Made by a program: the position numbers and the translations under genes
Part shown: positions 16,362 to 24,940 of the stretch, piece by piece
How positions within the stretch are numbered: the first letter of the stretch is position 1
Layout of the letters: every line of letters begins with the position of its first letter
Notes under the pieces: generated by a model
The model's database searches: none
Told to the model about the DNA's origin: nothing
Seen by the model: the letters and a program-made list of their open reading frames with translations, nothing else
Source of the DNA: Pseudotamlana haliotis
Lineage (GTDB): Bacteria; Bacteroidota; Bacteroidia; Flavobacteriales; Flavobacteriaceae
Reading direction: 5' to 3'
Assembly: GCF_008806375.1 (NCBI RefSeq)
Contig: NZ_WAAT01000051.1
Span: 115,380 to 179,379 of the forward strand
Length of the DNA stretch: 64,000 bases

Positions 16362-16566
16362 ATTTTTAAATTTTATTAATTAACATTTCAGACTGCAAAG
16401 ATACCAATTGTGTAACAATTCCGTAAAGCAATCCACTAACAAATATTATATTTACGCTTTTATCTGATTTTTCAATAAAATTTGAGCGTAAACCATATAA
16501 AAACTTCCTTTTTTCTGTACAGGAGGTTTTGAATCTAGTTTGACGTTTAACAAAATAAATACTTAC

Positions 16567-17325
16567 ATGAGTTATTCAAAATGGATTGGCGGAGCGATTG
16601 GTTGGTCATTGGGCGGTCCTATAGGTGCTATTATTGGTATAGCCATAGGGAGTATAATTGATTCGATGGCTAAAAGTGGTGGAAGTCCGTTTTCTGCTGA
16701 ACGCGAAACGTATAATCAAAGCGACCCGAGACAGCATCAACGCACTCAATCTGGTGACTTTGAAGTCAGTTTACTTATTCTAGCTTCGTCTGTTATTAAA
16801 GCTGATGGAAAATTAGATCAGCGCGAATTGGATTTTGTGCGTCAGCAGTTTGTTGGCATGTACGGGAAAGACCGTGCGAATCATGCTTTTAAGTTGTTTA
16901 AAAACATCAATAAACAGCAAGTGTCTATTCGTCCGGTGTGTTTGCAAATTCGTCAAATGATGGAGCATGCTTCGCGTTTACAACTCATACATTTTTTATT
17001 CGGAATTGCTAAAGCCGACGGGTTTGTGACTGAAAGCGAAGTGAATCAAATTCATAAAATAGCCGGGTACTTAGGTGTTTCAGCTCGAGATTATGAAAGT
17101 ATTAAAGCTATGTTTTATAGTGATAGCGATGCGTCGTATAAAATTTTAGAAATTGAAAAAAGTGCTTCAGTAGATGAAATTAAAAAAGCTTACCGCAAAA
17201 TGGCCAAAAAATATCATCCCGATAAGGTCATTCACTTAGGGCCAGCACATCAAAAAGGGGCCGAAGAAAAGTTCAGACAAGTGCAAAAGGCCTATGAACA
17301 AATTCAGAAGGAGCGCGGGTTTTAA
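16567..17325 (+). CDS. TerB-like domain plus J domain protein (DjlA-like co-chaperone)
   Basis: The 252-residue product begins with a Gly-rich hydrophobic segment ([26 protein letters not shown]) that may insert in the membrane. A TerB-type helical domain (about residues 60-170) follows, then a C-terminal J domain with the HPD tripeptide (KKYHPDKV) that stimulates DnaK ATPase activity. This order matches DjlA-like proteins. I start at ATG 16567, since the 9-codon extension from TTG 16540 has no support. Its DnaK partner is encoded elsewhere. Confidence 0.87.
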   Translation: MSYSKWIGGAIGWSLGGPIGAIIGIAIGSIIDSMAKSGGSPFSAERETYNQSDPRQHQRTQSGDFEVSLLILASSVIKADGKLDQRELDFVRQQFVGMYGKDRANHAFKLFKNINKQQVSIRPVCLQIRQMMEHASRLQLIHFLFGIAKADGFVTESEVNQIHKIAGYLGVSARDYESIKAMFYSDSDASYKILEIEKSASVDEIKKAYRKMAKKYHPDKVIHLGPAHQKGAEEKFRQVQKAYEQIQKERGF

Positions 17326-17341
17326 TAGCTTTTATTTCGAA

Positions 17342-18358
17342 TTATTCAAATACAATAGACGATGCGTCTTTGGTCACTTTTAGAGTAATTTGGTCTCCAA
17401 AAATCAACGCCCGATTGTCTTTCGCGTGTCCCGCTTGCATATTAAAGGCTACAGGGAAATCATAATCGGCTAGAACATCAACTATAAGTTGTTCAATAGA
17501 GCTGCCCCAAGGCGTGGTGTTTTTCTTAATTTTGGTCATATCTCCAATAATAACACCAGCGCAGTCATCAAAATAGCCGGCGCGTTTCAAACTTTGTAGT
17601 AAACGATCAATATGGTATTTGTACTCGCCAATTTCTTCAATAAATAGAATTTTTCCTTTGGTGTCTAAACTAGATTTAGAACCTAGCATAGTTTGTAAAA
17701 TACTTAAATTTCCACCGGCCAATTCTCCAGAAACGGTTCCTGGTTTATTGTAGGTTGATCCTTTTAGCGTGTAAGCAAGCGGATTTCCAAAAAGCGCATC
17801 TTTAAAGGTAGAAATGGTTTCTGCAATAGTTTCTGGTGCATCCTGTAAACTGGTACACATCATGGCATGTAAAGACTGGTAGCCTAAATTATGAACATCG
17901 CTATGTAGGGCAGTGATATCAGAATAGCCAATAACCCATTTCGGACTTTCCTTAAACTTGGTCCAATCCAGTTTGTCTAAAATACGCACGGCGCCATAGC
18001 CACCACGAGCACACCAAATGGCTCTAATGTTTGGGTTGTCTATGGCTTGTTGGAAATCTTCGCAACGTTCATCATCGGTTCCAGCAAAATGGTTGTTCTG
18101 ATTAAAAACCGATTTTCCAACTACCGAATGCAGTCCCCAACTCTCTAAAAGGGCTTGGGCTTTTCTAACTTCGCCAACACGATTTTTTAAAATTCCTGAA
18201 GGTGCAACAATAGCAACCGTATCGCCTGCTTTTAAGTGTGGTGGTTGTATCAAGCTTTTGTTCTGTGTTTCGTGAGTTGTATTTTGAGCCGTTGGTTTTT
18301 GAATTCCGAAGAAAAAAACAGCGCAAAATAGACTAATTGTTAATAGGTTTTTTGCCAT
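17342..18358 (-). CDS. S66 family serine peptidase (LD-carboxypeptidase-like), exported
   Basis: The protein starts with a signal peptide (MAKNLLTISLFCAVFFFGI...TAQ). Then come the S66 hallmarks: LKAGDTVAIVAPSG, IWCARGGYGAVRILD, the nucleophile Ser in GYSDITAL, the Glu in LFIEEIGEY and the His near QAGHAKDN. S66 enzymes cleave the L,D bond of muropeptides in peptidoglycan recycling or act on related peptides. The signal peptide puts this one outside the cytoplasm, unlike the cytoplasmic LdcA of E. coli. An ATG at 18373 would add five residues. Confidence 0.88.
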   Translation of the reverse strand: MAKNLLTISLFCAVFFFGIQKPTAQNTTHETQNKSLIQPPHLKAGDTVAIVAPSGILKNRVGEVRKAQALLESWGLHSVVGKSVFNQNNHFAGTDDERCEDFQQAIDNPNIRAIWCARGGYGAVRILDKLDWTKFKESPKWVIGYSDITALHSDVHNLGYQSLHAMMCTSLQDAPETIAETISTFKDALFGNPLAYTLKGSTYNKPGTVSGELAGGNLSILQTMLGSKSSLDTKGKILFIEEIGEYKYHIDRLLQSLKRAGYFDDCAGVIIGDMTKIKKNTTPWGSSIEQLIVDVLADYDFPVAFNMQAGHAKDNRALIFGDQITLKVTKDASSIVFE

Positions 18359-18401
18359 AATGTAAAAGTACATTTTTTTTCTAAATCGCTGCTTAAATGA
18401 T

Positions 18402-18409
18402 TACTTTTG
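18402..18409 (+). promoter_or_regulatory. -7 box of metG
   Basis: TACTTTTG matches TAnnTTTG and lies about 60 nt before the metG start. No clear -33 box was seen. Confidence 0.4.
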
Positions 18410-18470
18410 TGGCTTTATTAAGACTTGGTCATTGGATTATTAATGGCCTAAAACTATATTTTTACTTTAG

Positions 18471-20528
18471 ATGAATACACCAAAACGATACACTGTTACT
18501 ACAGCTTTACCATATACAAACGGCCCAATTCATATCGGGCATTTAGCAGGCGTTTACGTACCTGCCGATATTTATGTGCGTTATTTACGCTTAACAGGTA
18601 ACGATGTTGCTTTTATTGGTGGAAGTGATGAACACGGTGTGCCAATCACGATTAAAGCAAAAAATGAAGGGGTTTCGCCTCAGGATATCGTTGATAAATA
18701 TCATGCGATTATTAAAAAGTCTTTTGAAGATTTCGGAATTACCTATGATAATTACTCACGTACTTCGGCGCCTATTCATCATGAAACAGCATCAGAATTT
18801 TTTAAAACTTTATACGATAAAGGAGAATTTATTGAAGAAACTACCGAGCAGTTATACGACGAGCAAGCCAATCAGTTTTTAGCTGATCGTTTTGTTGTTG
18901 GAACCTGCCCAAAATGTGGTAACGAAGAAGCTTATGGCGATCAATGTGAAAAATGTGGTGCCAGCTTAAATGCTACCGATTTAATTAATCCTAAATCGGC
19001 ATTAACAGGAAATGTACCAACCTTAAAGGAAACAAAACACTGGTTTTTACCTTTAGATAAGCACGAAGCCTTTTTAAAAGAATGGATTTTAGAAGGCCAT
19101 AAAAAAGATTGGAAACCCAATGTTTACGGACAAGTAAAATCATGGATTGATGACGGTTTACGCCCTAGAGCGGTAACCAGAGATTTAGATTGGGGTATTC
19201 CTGTGCCTGTTGAAGGGGGTGAAGGCAAAGTCCTTTACGTGTGGTTTGATGCACCTATCGGGTACATCTCATCAACCAAAGAGTGGGCCGCGCGCGAAGG
19301 GAAAGACTGGGAGCCTTATTGGAAGGATGAAGATACCAAATTGGTACATTTTATAGGAAAAGATAATATTGTATTTCACTGTATTATTTTCCCAGCCATG
19401 TTAAAAGCAGAAGGCAGTTACATTATGCCAGATAATGTTCCGGCAAACGAGTTTTTAAACTTAGAGGGTAATAAATTATCAACTTCTAAAAACTGGGCCG
19501 TTTGGTTACCAGAATATTTAGAAGAGTTTCCTGGGCAGCAAGATGTGTTGCGTTATGTATTAACCGCAAATGCCCCTGAAACTAAGGATAACGATTTTAC
19601 TTGGAAAGATTTTCAAGCGAGAAACAACAACGAATTGGTAGCCATTTTTGGTAATTTCATTAATAGAGTGGTGGTTTTAACCAATAAATATTATGAAGGT
19701 GAAGTGCCTACTCCAGCCAATTTTGAAGCTGTAGATGAAGAAACTTTGGCTGCTGTAAAAGCTTATCCAGACGTGATTGCTAGTTCTATTGAGCGCTACC
19801 GTTTTAGAGAAGCGGGACAAGAGCTTATGAACTTAGCCCGTTTAGGAAATAAATATTTAGCTGACGCTGAACCGTGGAAGGTGATAAAAGTTGATGAAGA
19901 ACGTACTAAAACGATTATGTATGTGGCGCTTCAAATTGCCTCGGCATTAGCGACTTTAAGTGAGCCGTTTTTACCGTTTACTTCAGAAAAATTAAAAGGT
20001 ATCTTGAATCTGGAAAAAGCTTTACAATGGAATGAAGTCACTACTGAAGACGTCTTACTTCCTGCAAGTCATAAAATTGGTAAAGCTGAATTGTTATTCT
20101 CTAAAATTGAAGATGAAACCATTCAGAAGCAGCTAGATAAATTAGAAGCCAGTAAAAAAGCGAACGAAGCTGCCAATAAAGTGGTAGAACCTCAAAAAGA
20201 TACGATTACTTTCGATGATTTTACAAAATTAGATTTGCGGGTTGGGACGATTATTGAAGCTGAAAAAATGCCAAAAACCAAAAAACTATTGGTTTTAAAA
20301 GTGGATACTGGTTTAGATGTTCGTACCATCGTTTCTGGTATTTCCGAAAGCTTTAAACCCGAAGAAGTTGTTGGAAAACAAGTTACTGTTTTAGTCAATT
20401 TAGCGCCAAGAAAACTACGTGGTGTAGAGAGCGAAGGCATGATTTTAATGACTGAAAACGCCGAAGGTAAATTGGTGTTTGTAAACCCGGATGAAGCGAA
20501 CATAGCTAATGGTTTACAAATTAGCTAG
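18471..20528 (+). CDS. metG: Methionine-tRNA ligase
   Basis: The 685-residue class I synthetase shows the HIGH signature in PIHIGHLAG (near residue 20), a zinc knuckle [18 protein letters not shown] (about residues 145-163) and the KMSKS-equivalent [12 protein letters not shown]. The C-terminal tRNA-binding OB domain ([14 protein letters not shown]...[12 protein letters not shown]...LMTEN) begins near residue 580, as in dimeric MetRS. It charges tRNA-Met in the cytoplasm. It is a single-gene unit ending in the hairpin at 20587. Confidence 0.98.
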   Translation: MNTPKRYTVTTALPYTNGPIHIGHLAGVYVPADIYVRYLRLTGNDVAFIGGSDEHGVPITIKAKNEGVSPQDIVDKYHAIIKKSFEDFGITYDNYSRTSAPIHHETASEFFKTLYDKGEFIEETTEQLYDEQANQFLADRFVVGTCPKCGNEEAYGDQCEKCGASLNATDLINPKSALTGNVPTLKETKHWFLPLDKHEAFLKEWILEGHKKDWKPNVYGQVKSWIDDGLRPRAVTRDLDWGIPVPVEGGEGKVLYVWFDAPIGYISSTKEWAAREGKDWEPYWKDEDTKLVHFIGKDNIVFHCIIFPAMLKAEGSYIMPDNVPANEFLNLEGNKLSTSKNWAVWLPEYLEEFPGQQDVLRYVLTANAPETKDNDFTWKDFQARNNNELVAIFGNFINRVVVLTNKYYEGEVPTPANFEAVDEETLAAVKAYPDVIASSIERYRFREAGQELMNLARLGNKYLADAEPWKVIKVDEERTKTIMYVALQIASALATLSEPFLPFTSEKLKGILNLEKALQWNEVTTEDVLLPASHKIGKAELLFSKIEDETIQKQLDKLEASKKANEAANKVVEPQKDTITFDDFTKLDLRVGTIIEAEKMPKTKKLLVLKVDTGLDVRTIVSGISESFKPEEVVGKQVTVLVNLAPRKLRGVESEGMILMTENAEGKLVFVNPDEANIANGLQIS

Positions 20529-20586
20529 TATGGCCTTTTTATGAAGCTATCAGGTATTGTTTTTCCTTAATCTGTGGTTTTGCACC

Positions 20587-20642
20587 AAAAAAAAAGAGAT
20601 GATCTAAAACCTGTTCTTCATAGGTTAGATCATCTCTTTTTC
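20587..20642. terminator. Bidirectional terminator between metG and the sulfatase gene
   Basis: A long stem, AAAAAGAGATGATCTAA.../...TTAGATCATCTCTTTTT, flanked by A and T tracts on both sides, serves the two convergent genes. Confidence 0.88.
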
Positions 20643-20657
20643 AATTAAGATAAATCA

Positions 20658-22214
20658 CTAATTTTTAGCGCCTGCTTTCATGATCGATTCAATAGCTTTA
20701 TTGATATCTAATGAAGCTGACTCTTGCCTTGGAGGAAATTCCTTAAAGGTGCTTAAATGCTTGTTCAGTAATCCAATGGCTGGTTGCATTACCCAAGATT
20801 TTCCCATGATTTGATGGAAACCAGTAAGGTCATCGTATTTTTCGAAAGGATCTTTTCTTAAATTGAATAACTGTGGCATGGTGTGGGCAACCATATCATC
20901 AAAATAACGTTCCTTAGTAGCAAAATGCATTTTCCATGGTCCAACACGTATAGCGGTCATATTGGTTTCATAATAATAGAAGAAATAATTTCTAGCCGAT
21001 TTATCTGATTTTCCAGTCCAGTAATCTAAATTATTAAAACCATCAATGTAAACTTTGTAGTTCATACCATCTATTTTTTTACCGCTTTTTAGTTCCTCTT
21101 TAATGTTTGATTTTCCAACTGCTGCCATTAAAGTAGGTAACACATCTTCGTGAGCTGAGATGCCATTTCTTACTAATCCAGCTGGAATTTCTTTAGGCCA
21201 GCGCACTAAAAATGGAGAACGAAGACCGCCTTCATAGGTTGTCATTTTCTCGCCTCTAAACATGGTAACTCCCGCATGTGGCCATGTACTTTGTTCTGGT
21301 CCATTATCGGTGGTGTAGATTACTATGGTGTTTTCATCTAAACCTAATTCTTCTAAATAATCTAAAAGTTGTCCAACATGACCATCATGTTCAATAAAAC
21401 CGTGACCAAATAAATCGCCATCCGTACTAATTTTTGTTGCTAAATTTTTAGACTCTTCTTTTAAGTGGGTATAAACGTGCATTCTACTAGAGGCATGCCA
21501 AATGAAAAACGGCTTGTCTGCATCTTTAGCTTTTTTCATAAACGCTTTAGAGCGCTTCACTAGTTCCTCGTCAAAAGTTTTCATGTCTTCAGTAGTTAAA
21601 GGTCCTGTATCTTTAACACGTTGTTTTCCAATAACACCAAATCTAGGGTCTTCTGTATTATCAAAACTGTCTGTAGCATAAGATTCTATAACACCTCGAG
21701 GGCCGTACATATTGGCAAATTCTTCAGATTTAGGATAATCTGCTTGTTCAGGTTCTTCCGAAACATTTAGGTGATATAAATTTCCGTAAAATTCGTCAAA
21801 CCCATGAACTGTAGGTAAATGTTCATTTCTATCACCAAGATGATTTTTCCCTATTTGAGCTGTCATGTAGCCCAGTGGTTTTAAAAGTTCAGAAATGGTA
21901 GGATCTTCTTTTTTTAATCCAAGCGGGTTTCCTGGTTGTCCTACTGTTGTAAGACCTGTTCTAACTGGTTTTTGTCCAGTGATAAATGCTGCACGACCTG
22001 CAGTACAACTAGGTTGCGAGTAGTGGTCGGTAAATAAAACACCGCCTTTTGCTATACGGTCTATATTTGGTGTTGGGTATTGCATCCCCATCGTGTAAGC
22101 ACTGAGGGCATTTGGTGCGACGTCGTCAACCATAATAACCAAAATATTTGGTTTATCCTGGGCGTAAATGTTTAAAAAGGTGCAGAAAAGCACAAAAAGT
22201 AAGGGTTTTTTCAT
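20658..22214 (-). CDS. Exported S1-family sulfatase
   Basis: The 518-residue protein has a signal peptide (MKKPLLFVLFCTFLNIYAQ), then the alkaline-phosphatase-fold sulfatase core. KPNILVIMVDDVAP supplies the metal-binding Asp pair, and SQPSCTAGRAAFITGQ carries the CxAxR motif. Its Cys70 is converted to formylglycine in active enzymes, by a maturase not encoded here. IYTTDNGPE provides further metal ligands. It hydrolyses a sulfate ester in the periplasm; marine polysaccharides and sulfolipids are possible substrates. It stands alone, not in a polysaccharide utilisation locus. Confidence 0.93.
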   Translation of the reverse strand: MKKPLLFVLFCTFLNIYAQDKPNILVIMVDDVAPNALSAYTMGMQYPTPNIDRIAKGGVLFTDHYSQPSCTAGRAAFITGQKPVRTGLTTVGQPGNPLGLKKEDPTISELLKPLGYMTAQIGKNHLGDRNEHLPTVHGFDEFYGNLYHLNVSEEPEQADYPKSEEFANMYGPRGVIESYATDSFDNTEDPRFGVIGKQRVKDTGPLTTEDMKTFDEELVKRSKAFMKKAKDADKPFFIWHASSRMHVYTHLKEESKNLATKISTDGDLFGHGFIEHDGHVGQLLDYLEELGLDENTIVIYTTDNGPEQSTWPHAGVTMFRGEKMTTYEGGLRSPFLVRWPKEIPAGLVRNGISAHEDVLPTLMAAVGKSNIKEELKSGKKIDGMNYKVYIDGFNNLDYWTGKSDKSARNYFFYYYETNMTAIRVGPWKMHFATKERYFDDMVAHTMPQLFNLRKDPFEKYDDLTGFHQIMGKSWVMQPAIGLLNKHLSTFKEFPPRQESASLDINKAIESIMKAGAKN

Positions 22215-22452
22215 AAAAATGGATTTAATTAATTTGTAGTTAATAAAAAGAATTTTAAAGATACTTGTTTTTTTTCAAAAAAAACAATGGTGTTATAATT
22301 TAATATGTTGTAATTGAGTTGTTTATAAGAAAATATTAAAAGAGAAGTATTTATTTTTAAAATCAAAATATGAATCAATACTCAAATTAAGTATCTTTAT
22401 TAAATATTTTACAATACAGTATTCAAAATTTTTTATTTAAAAATCACAATCC

Positions 22453-22923
22453 ATGAAAAAAATAGTATTAGTATTAATGACTTTAAGCTTGCTTGTGGCT
22501 TGTAAATCAACGCAAACAACTGCTGGTCCAAGTCCAGCTAAGAAAAAAGTACTTAAGGGCGATTGGACGCTTAGTTCGATTTCTTACAGTGAAGACGCCG
22601 AATTTAATGTAACCCTTTTAAATGAAGCGACCAAAGCGTGTTTTGAAGGGAGTAGATGGAATTTTATTCCTAACAATAATACAGGAAGCTATTCTATAGC
22701 AGGAGATGCCGATTGTAATAATGGTTTGCGCCATTTTATATTCACGGTAGACGGACAAAATTTCCTGTTAAAACCAACTGATGCCAAAGGAAAATCTTTA
22801 ACAAATGTAGGATTTCATTTTAATTTAGTGTCTATGTCTGAAACTTCATTAATTATAGCTCAAACCGTTGCTATAGAGGGCGAAGAAGATTCATTAACGA
22901 TTACTTGGCAATTTTCAAGATAA
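22453..22923 (+). CDS. Lipocalin-like lipoprotein
   Basis: The 156-residue lipoprotein has MKKIVLVLMTLSLLVAC with the lipidated Cys at about residue 17. A short Ser/Thr/Lys linker is followed by one beta-rich domain starting LKGDWTLSSISYS. The opening GDW and repeated beta strands recall lipocalin-like proteins common in Bacteroidota; two further cysteines may form a disulfide. The OmpA-family gene follows after 60 nt and may be co-transcribed. Function unknown. Confidence 0.78.
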   Translation: MKKIVLVLMTLSLLVACKSTQTTAGPSPAKKKVLKGDWTLSSISYSEDAEFNVTLLNEATKACFEGSRWNFIPNNNTGSYSIAGDADCNNGLRHFIFTVDGQNFLLKPTDAKGKSLTNVGFHFNLVSMSETSLIIAQTVAIEGEEDSLTITWQFSR

Positions 22924-22983
22924 TTATAGCCTTAAAGGCAAGTAACGTAGTATAATTTAAATAATCATTCAATTCAATATAAA

Positions 22984-23688
22984 ATGAAAAAATATATTCA
23001 AAAAACATCTATAGCGTTATTAACAGCTATCACATTATTTTCTTTTGTGAACTGTAAGTCTGTTGAAAACGCAAACAATAAACAAAAAGGTGCTGCAATT
23101 GGTGCTGTTGGTGGTGCTATATTAGGTGCTATTATTGGTAACAACGTAGGACATGGTAACAGTGAATTAGGTGCTGCTATTGGAGCTGCCATTGGTGGAG
23201 GTGCCGGTGTGGTTATTGGAAATAAAATGGACAAGCAAGCGCAACAAATTGAACAAGAAGTTCCTGGAGCTCAAGTAGAGCGTGTTGATCAAGGTATTGT
23301 AGTGACTTTTGAGGATGGTAGTGGTGTGTATTTTGCAACAAATAAGTACAATATCAACGGGGAGTCTCAAGAAACATTAAATAAACTAGTAGGTATCTTT
23401 CAAGATCATCCAGATACCAACTTATTAGTAGTTGGGCATACCGATAGTCAAGGCGATGCAAACTACAACATGACGCTTTCTAAAAATAGAGCCAATGCGG
23501 TAACTGGATTTTTAAAGCAAAACGGAGTCAGTTCAAGCAGATTAACAACACACTGGTTTGGTGAGGAGCAACCTGTTGCAGATAACAGTACTGCTGAAGG
23601 TCGTGCCGAAAATAGACGTGTAAACATCGTTATTGTGCCAAATGATGACATGATTAACAACGCTAAACAAGAGGCCGGAGAAAACTAG
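22984..23688 (+). CDS. OmpA family lipoprotein with glycine zipper
   Basis: The 234-residue product has a lipobox-type signal (LFSFVNC), then a glycine-zipper region (GAAIGAVGGAILGAIIGNNVG...GAAIGAAIGGGAGVVIG, about residues 36-80) and a C-terminal OmpA peptidoglycan-binding domain. That domain shows TNKYNINGESQ, VVGHTDSQGDANYNMTLSKNRA and AEGRAENRRVNI, including the Asp and Arg that bind diaminopimelate. It probably ties the outer membrane to peptidoglycan. It closes the small operon with the lipoprotein gene before it. Confidence 0.92.
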   Translation: MKKYIQKTSIALLTAITLFSFVNCKSVENANNKQKGAAIGAVGGAILGAIIGNNVGHGNSELGAAIGAAIGGGAGVVIGNKMDKQAQQIEQEVPGAQVERVDQGIVVTFEDGSGVYFATNKYNINGESQETLNKLVGIFQDHPDTNLLVVGHTDSQGDANYNMTLSKNRANAVTGFLKQNGVSSSRLTTHWFGEEQPVADNSTAEGRAENRRVNIVIVPNDDMINNAKQEAGEN

Positions 23689-23716
23689 AAAATAAGCTTT
23701 AAATAAAGCCTTTATT

Positions 23717-23754
23717 AAATCCACTAAAATGTATTTTTTAGTGGATTTCTTTTA
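23717..23754 (+). terminator. Terminator after the OmpA-like gene
   Basis: Hairpin AAATCCACTAAAA/TTTTAGTGGATTT followed by CTTTT. Confidence 0.85.
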
Positions 23755-23843
23755 ATTAAGACTTATTATAATTTATTAATTATGTAATCTACGAGTTATA
23801 ATTCCATAAAGAAATCTGTAACTTTACGTTAAAACGAATCATT

Positions 23844-24365
23844 ATGTTATCAAAAAAGATAGAGAGTGCATTAAATGCACAAATTAAAATAGAAGCTGAA
23901 TCTTCACAAATTTATTTAGCTATGGCCTGTTGGGCTGAGGTTAAAGGATTAGAAGGTGTGGCTAATTTCATGTATGCACAGTCTGATGAAGAACGCGAAC
24001 ACATGTTAAAGTTAGTGAAGTTTGTAAACGAGCGTGGCGGTCATGCTAAAATTTCTGAGCTAAAGGCTCCTAACGTGACCTTTACTTCTTTTAAAGAGAT
24101 GTTTGAAAAATTATTCGAGCATGAAGTATTCGTGTCTGAAAGTATCAACGAATTAGTGCATATTAGTTTACAAGAAAAAGATTATGCGTCGCATAACTTC
24201 TTACAATGGTATGTAGCTGAACAAATTGAAGAAGAAGCTGTTGCGCGTACCATTCTTGATAAAATTAATATGATTGGTGATGACAAAGGTGGTTTATACT
24301 TATTCGATAGAGATATTGAAAACTTAACGGTAACCACAGCTGCTTCATCTGGACCTCAAATCTAA
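23844..24365 (+). CDS. Ferritin
   Basis: The 173-residue four-helix-bundle protein matches bacterial non-heme ferritins (FtnA type). The ferroxidase ligands are in KIEAESSQIYL (Glu17), SDEEREHMLK (Glu and His of the A site) and further Glu residues in FEHEVFVSES and AEQIEEEAVA. It forms a 24-subunit shell that oxidises Fe(II) and stores Fe(III). It is transcribed alone; no Dps or bacterioferritin is adjacent. Confidence 0.96.
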   Translation: MLSKKIESALNAQIKIEAESSQIYLAMACWAEVKGLEGVANFMYAQSDEEREHMLKLVKFVNERGGHAKISELKAPNVTFTSFKEMFEKLFEHEVFVSESINELVHISLQEKDYASHNFLQWYVAEQIEEEAVARTILDKINMIGDDKGGLYLFDRDIENLTVTTAASSGPQI

Positions 24366-24445
24366 ACTTTAACCTTATCTAGGTTGAGAAATAAACTTGC
24401 TTAGCTTTACTCGTTTAATAAGATAAAGAAAAAAGATTCCTCTAT

Positions 24446-24928
24446 TTATAAAGCGGACTTTAGAATTTCGAGTAATTTATTCGAGGTATAATATTCAAAA
24501 ACTCTATTATTTATAGTAAAGTCTTTATTTAAAATAATAGTTGCAGGTAATGTAAAAGGAAATCCCTCTCTAGTTGCTAACAAGAGCGGGATTTCATGTT
24601 TACCATTACGTTGTGTTTGGGCTTGCTTGTTTGTAAATGTCACATTATCAAACACAATAGAATCTTGGGTTTCTACATCCATTTCAACGGCATAGAACTC
24701 CGAATTAATCATATTAATAACTTCTGGCTTTGTAAATATTTTGCGTTCTATTTTTTTACAATAGGCACACCATTCGGCATGAAAAAAGATGAAAACAGGT
24801 TTCGGATTTTCCTTTAAGGCAATTTCTAATTCAGGAAAGGTCTTCCAATGAATCTCGGTGGTTTTTTGTGAGATTGCATTGGAATAACTTCCTAAACAAA
24901 TGAATATGAAAAGTGAAAATTTTAGCAT
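24446..24928 (-). CDS. Exported thioredoxin-fold protein
   Basis: The 160-residue protein has an N-terminal signal peptide (MLKFSLFIFICLGSYSNAISQ) and one thioredoxin-like domain with the active site HAEWCAYCKKIERKIF (CxxC) and a cis-Pro region near FPFTLPATIIL. It lies 12 nt downstream of a TonB-dependent receptor gene, so the two are probably co-transcribed. It may reduce or isomerise disulfides in the periplasm or help load a metal; the partner is inferred from position only. Confidence 0.85.
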   Translation of the reverse strand: MLKFSLFIFICLGSYSNAISQKTTEIHWKTFPELEIALKENPKPVFIFFHAEWCAYCKKIERKIFTKPEVINMINSEFYAVEMDVETQDSIVFDNVTFTNKQAQTQRNGKHEIPLLLATREGFPFTLPATIILNKDFTINNRVFEYYTSNKLLEILKSAL

Positions 24929-24940
24929 TAACCTGTGTTT

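Noticed and set aside
20658..22214. Polysaccharide utilisation locus around the sulfatase
   Set aside because: No SusC/SusD pair or glycoside hydrolase is adjacent; metG and small lipoproteins flank it.
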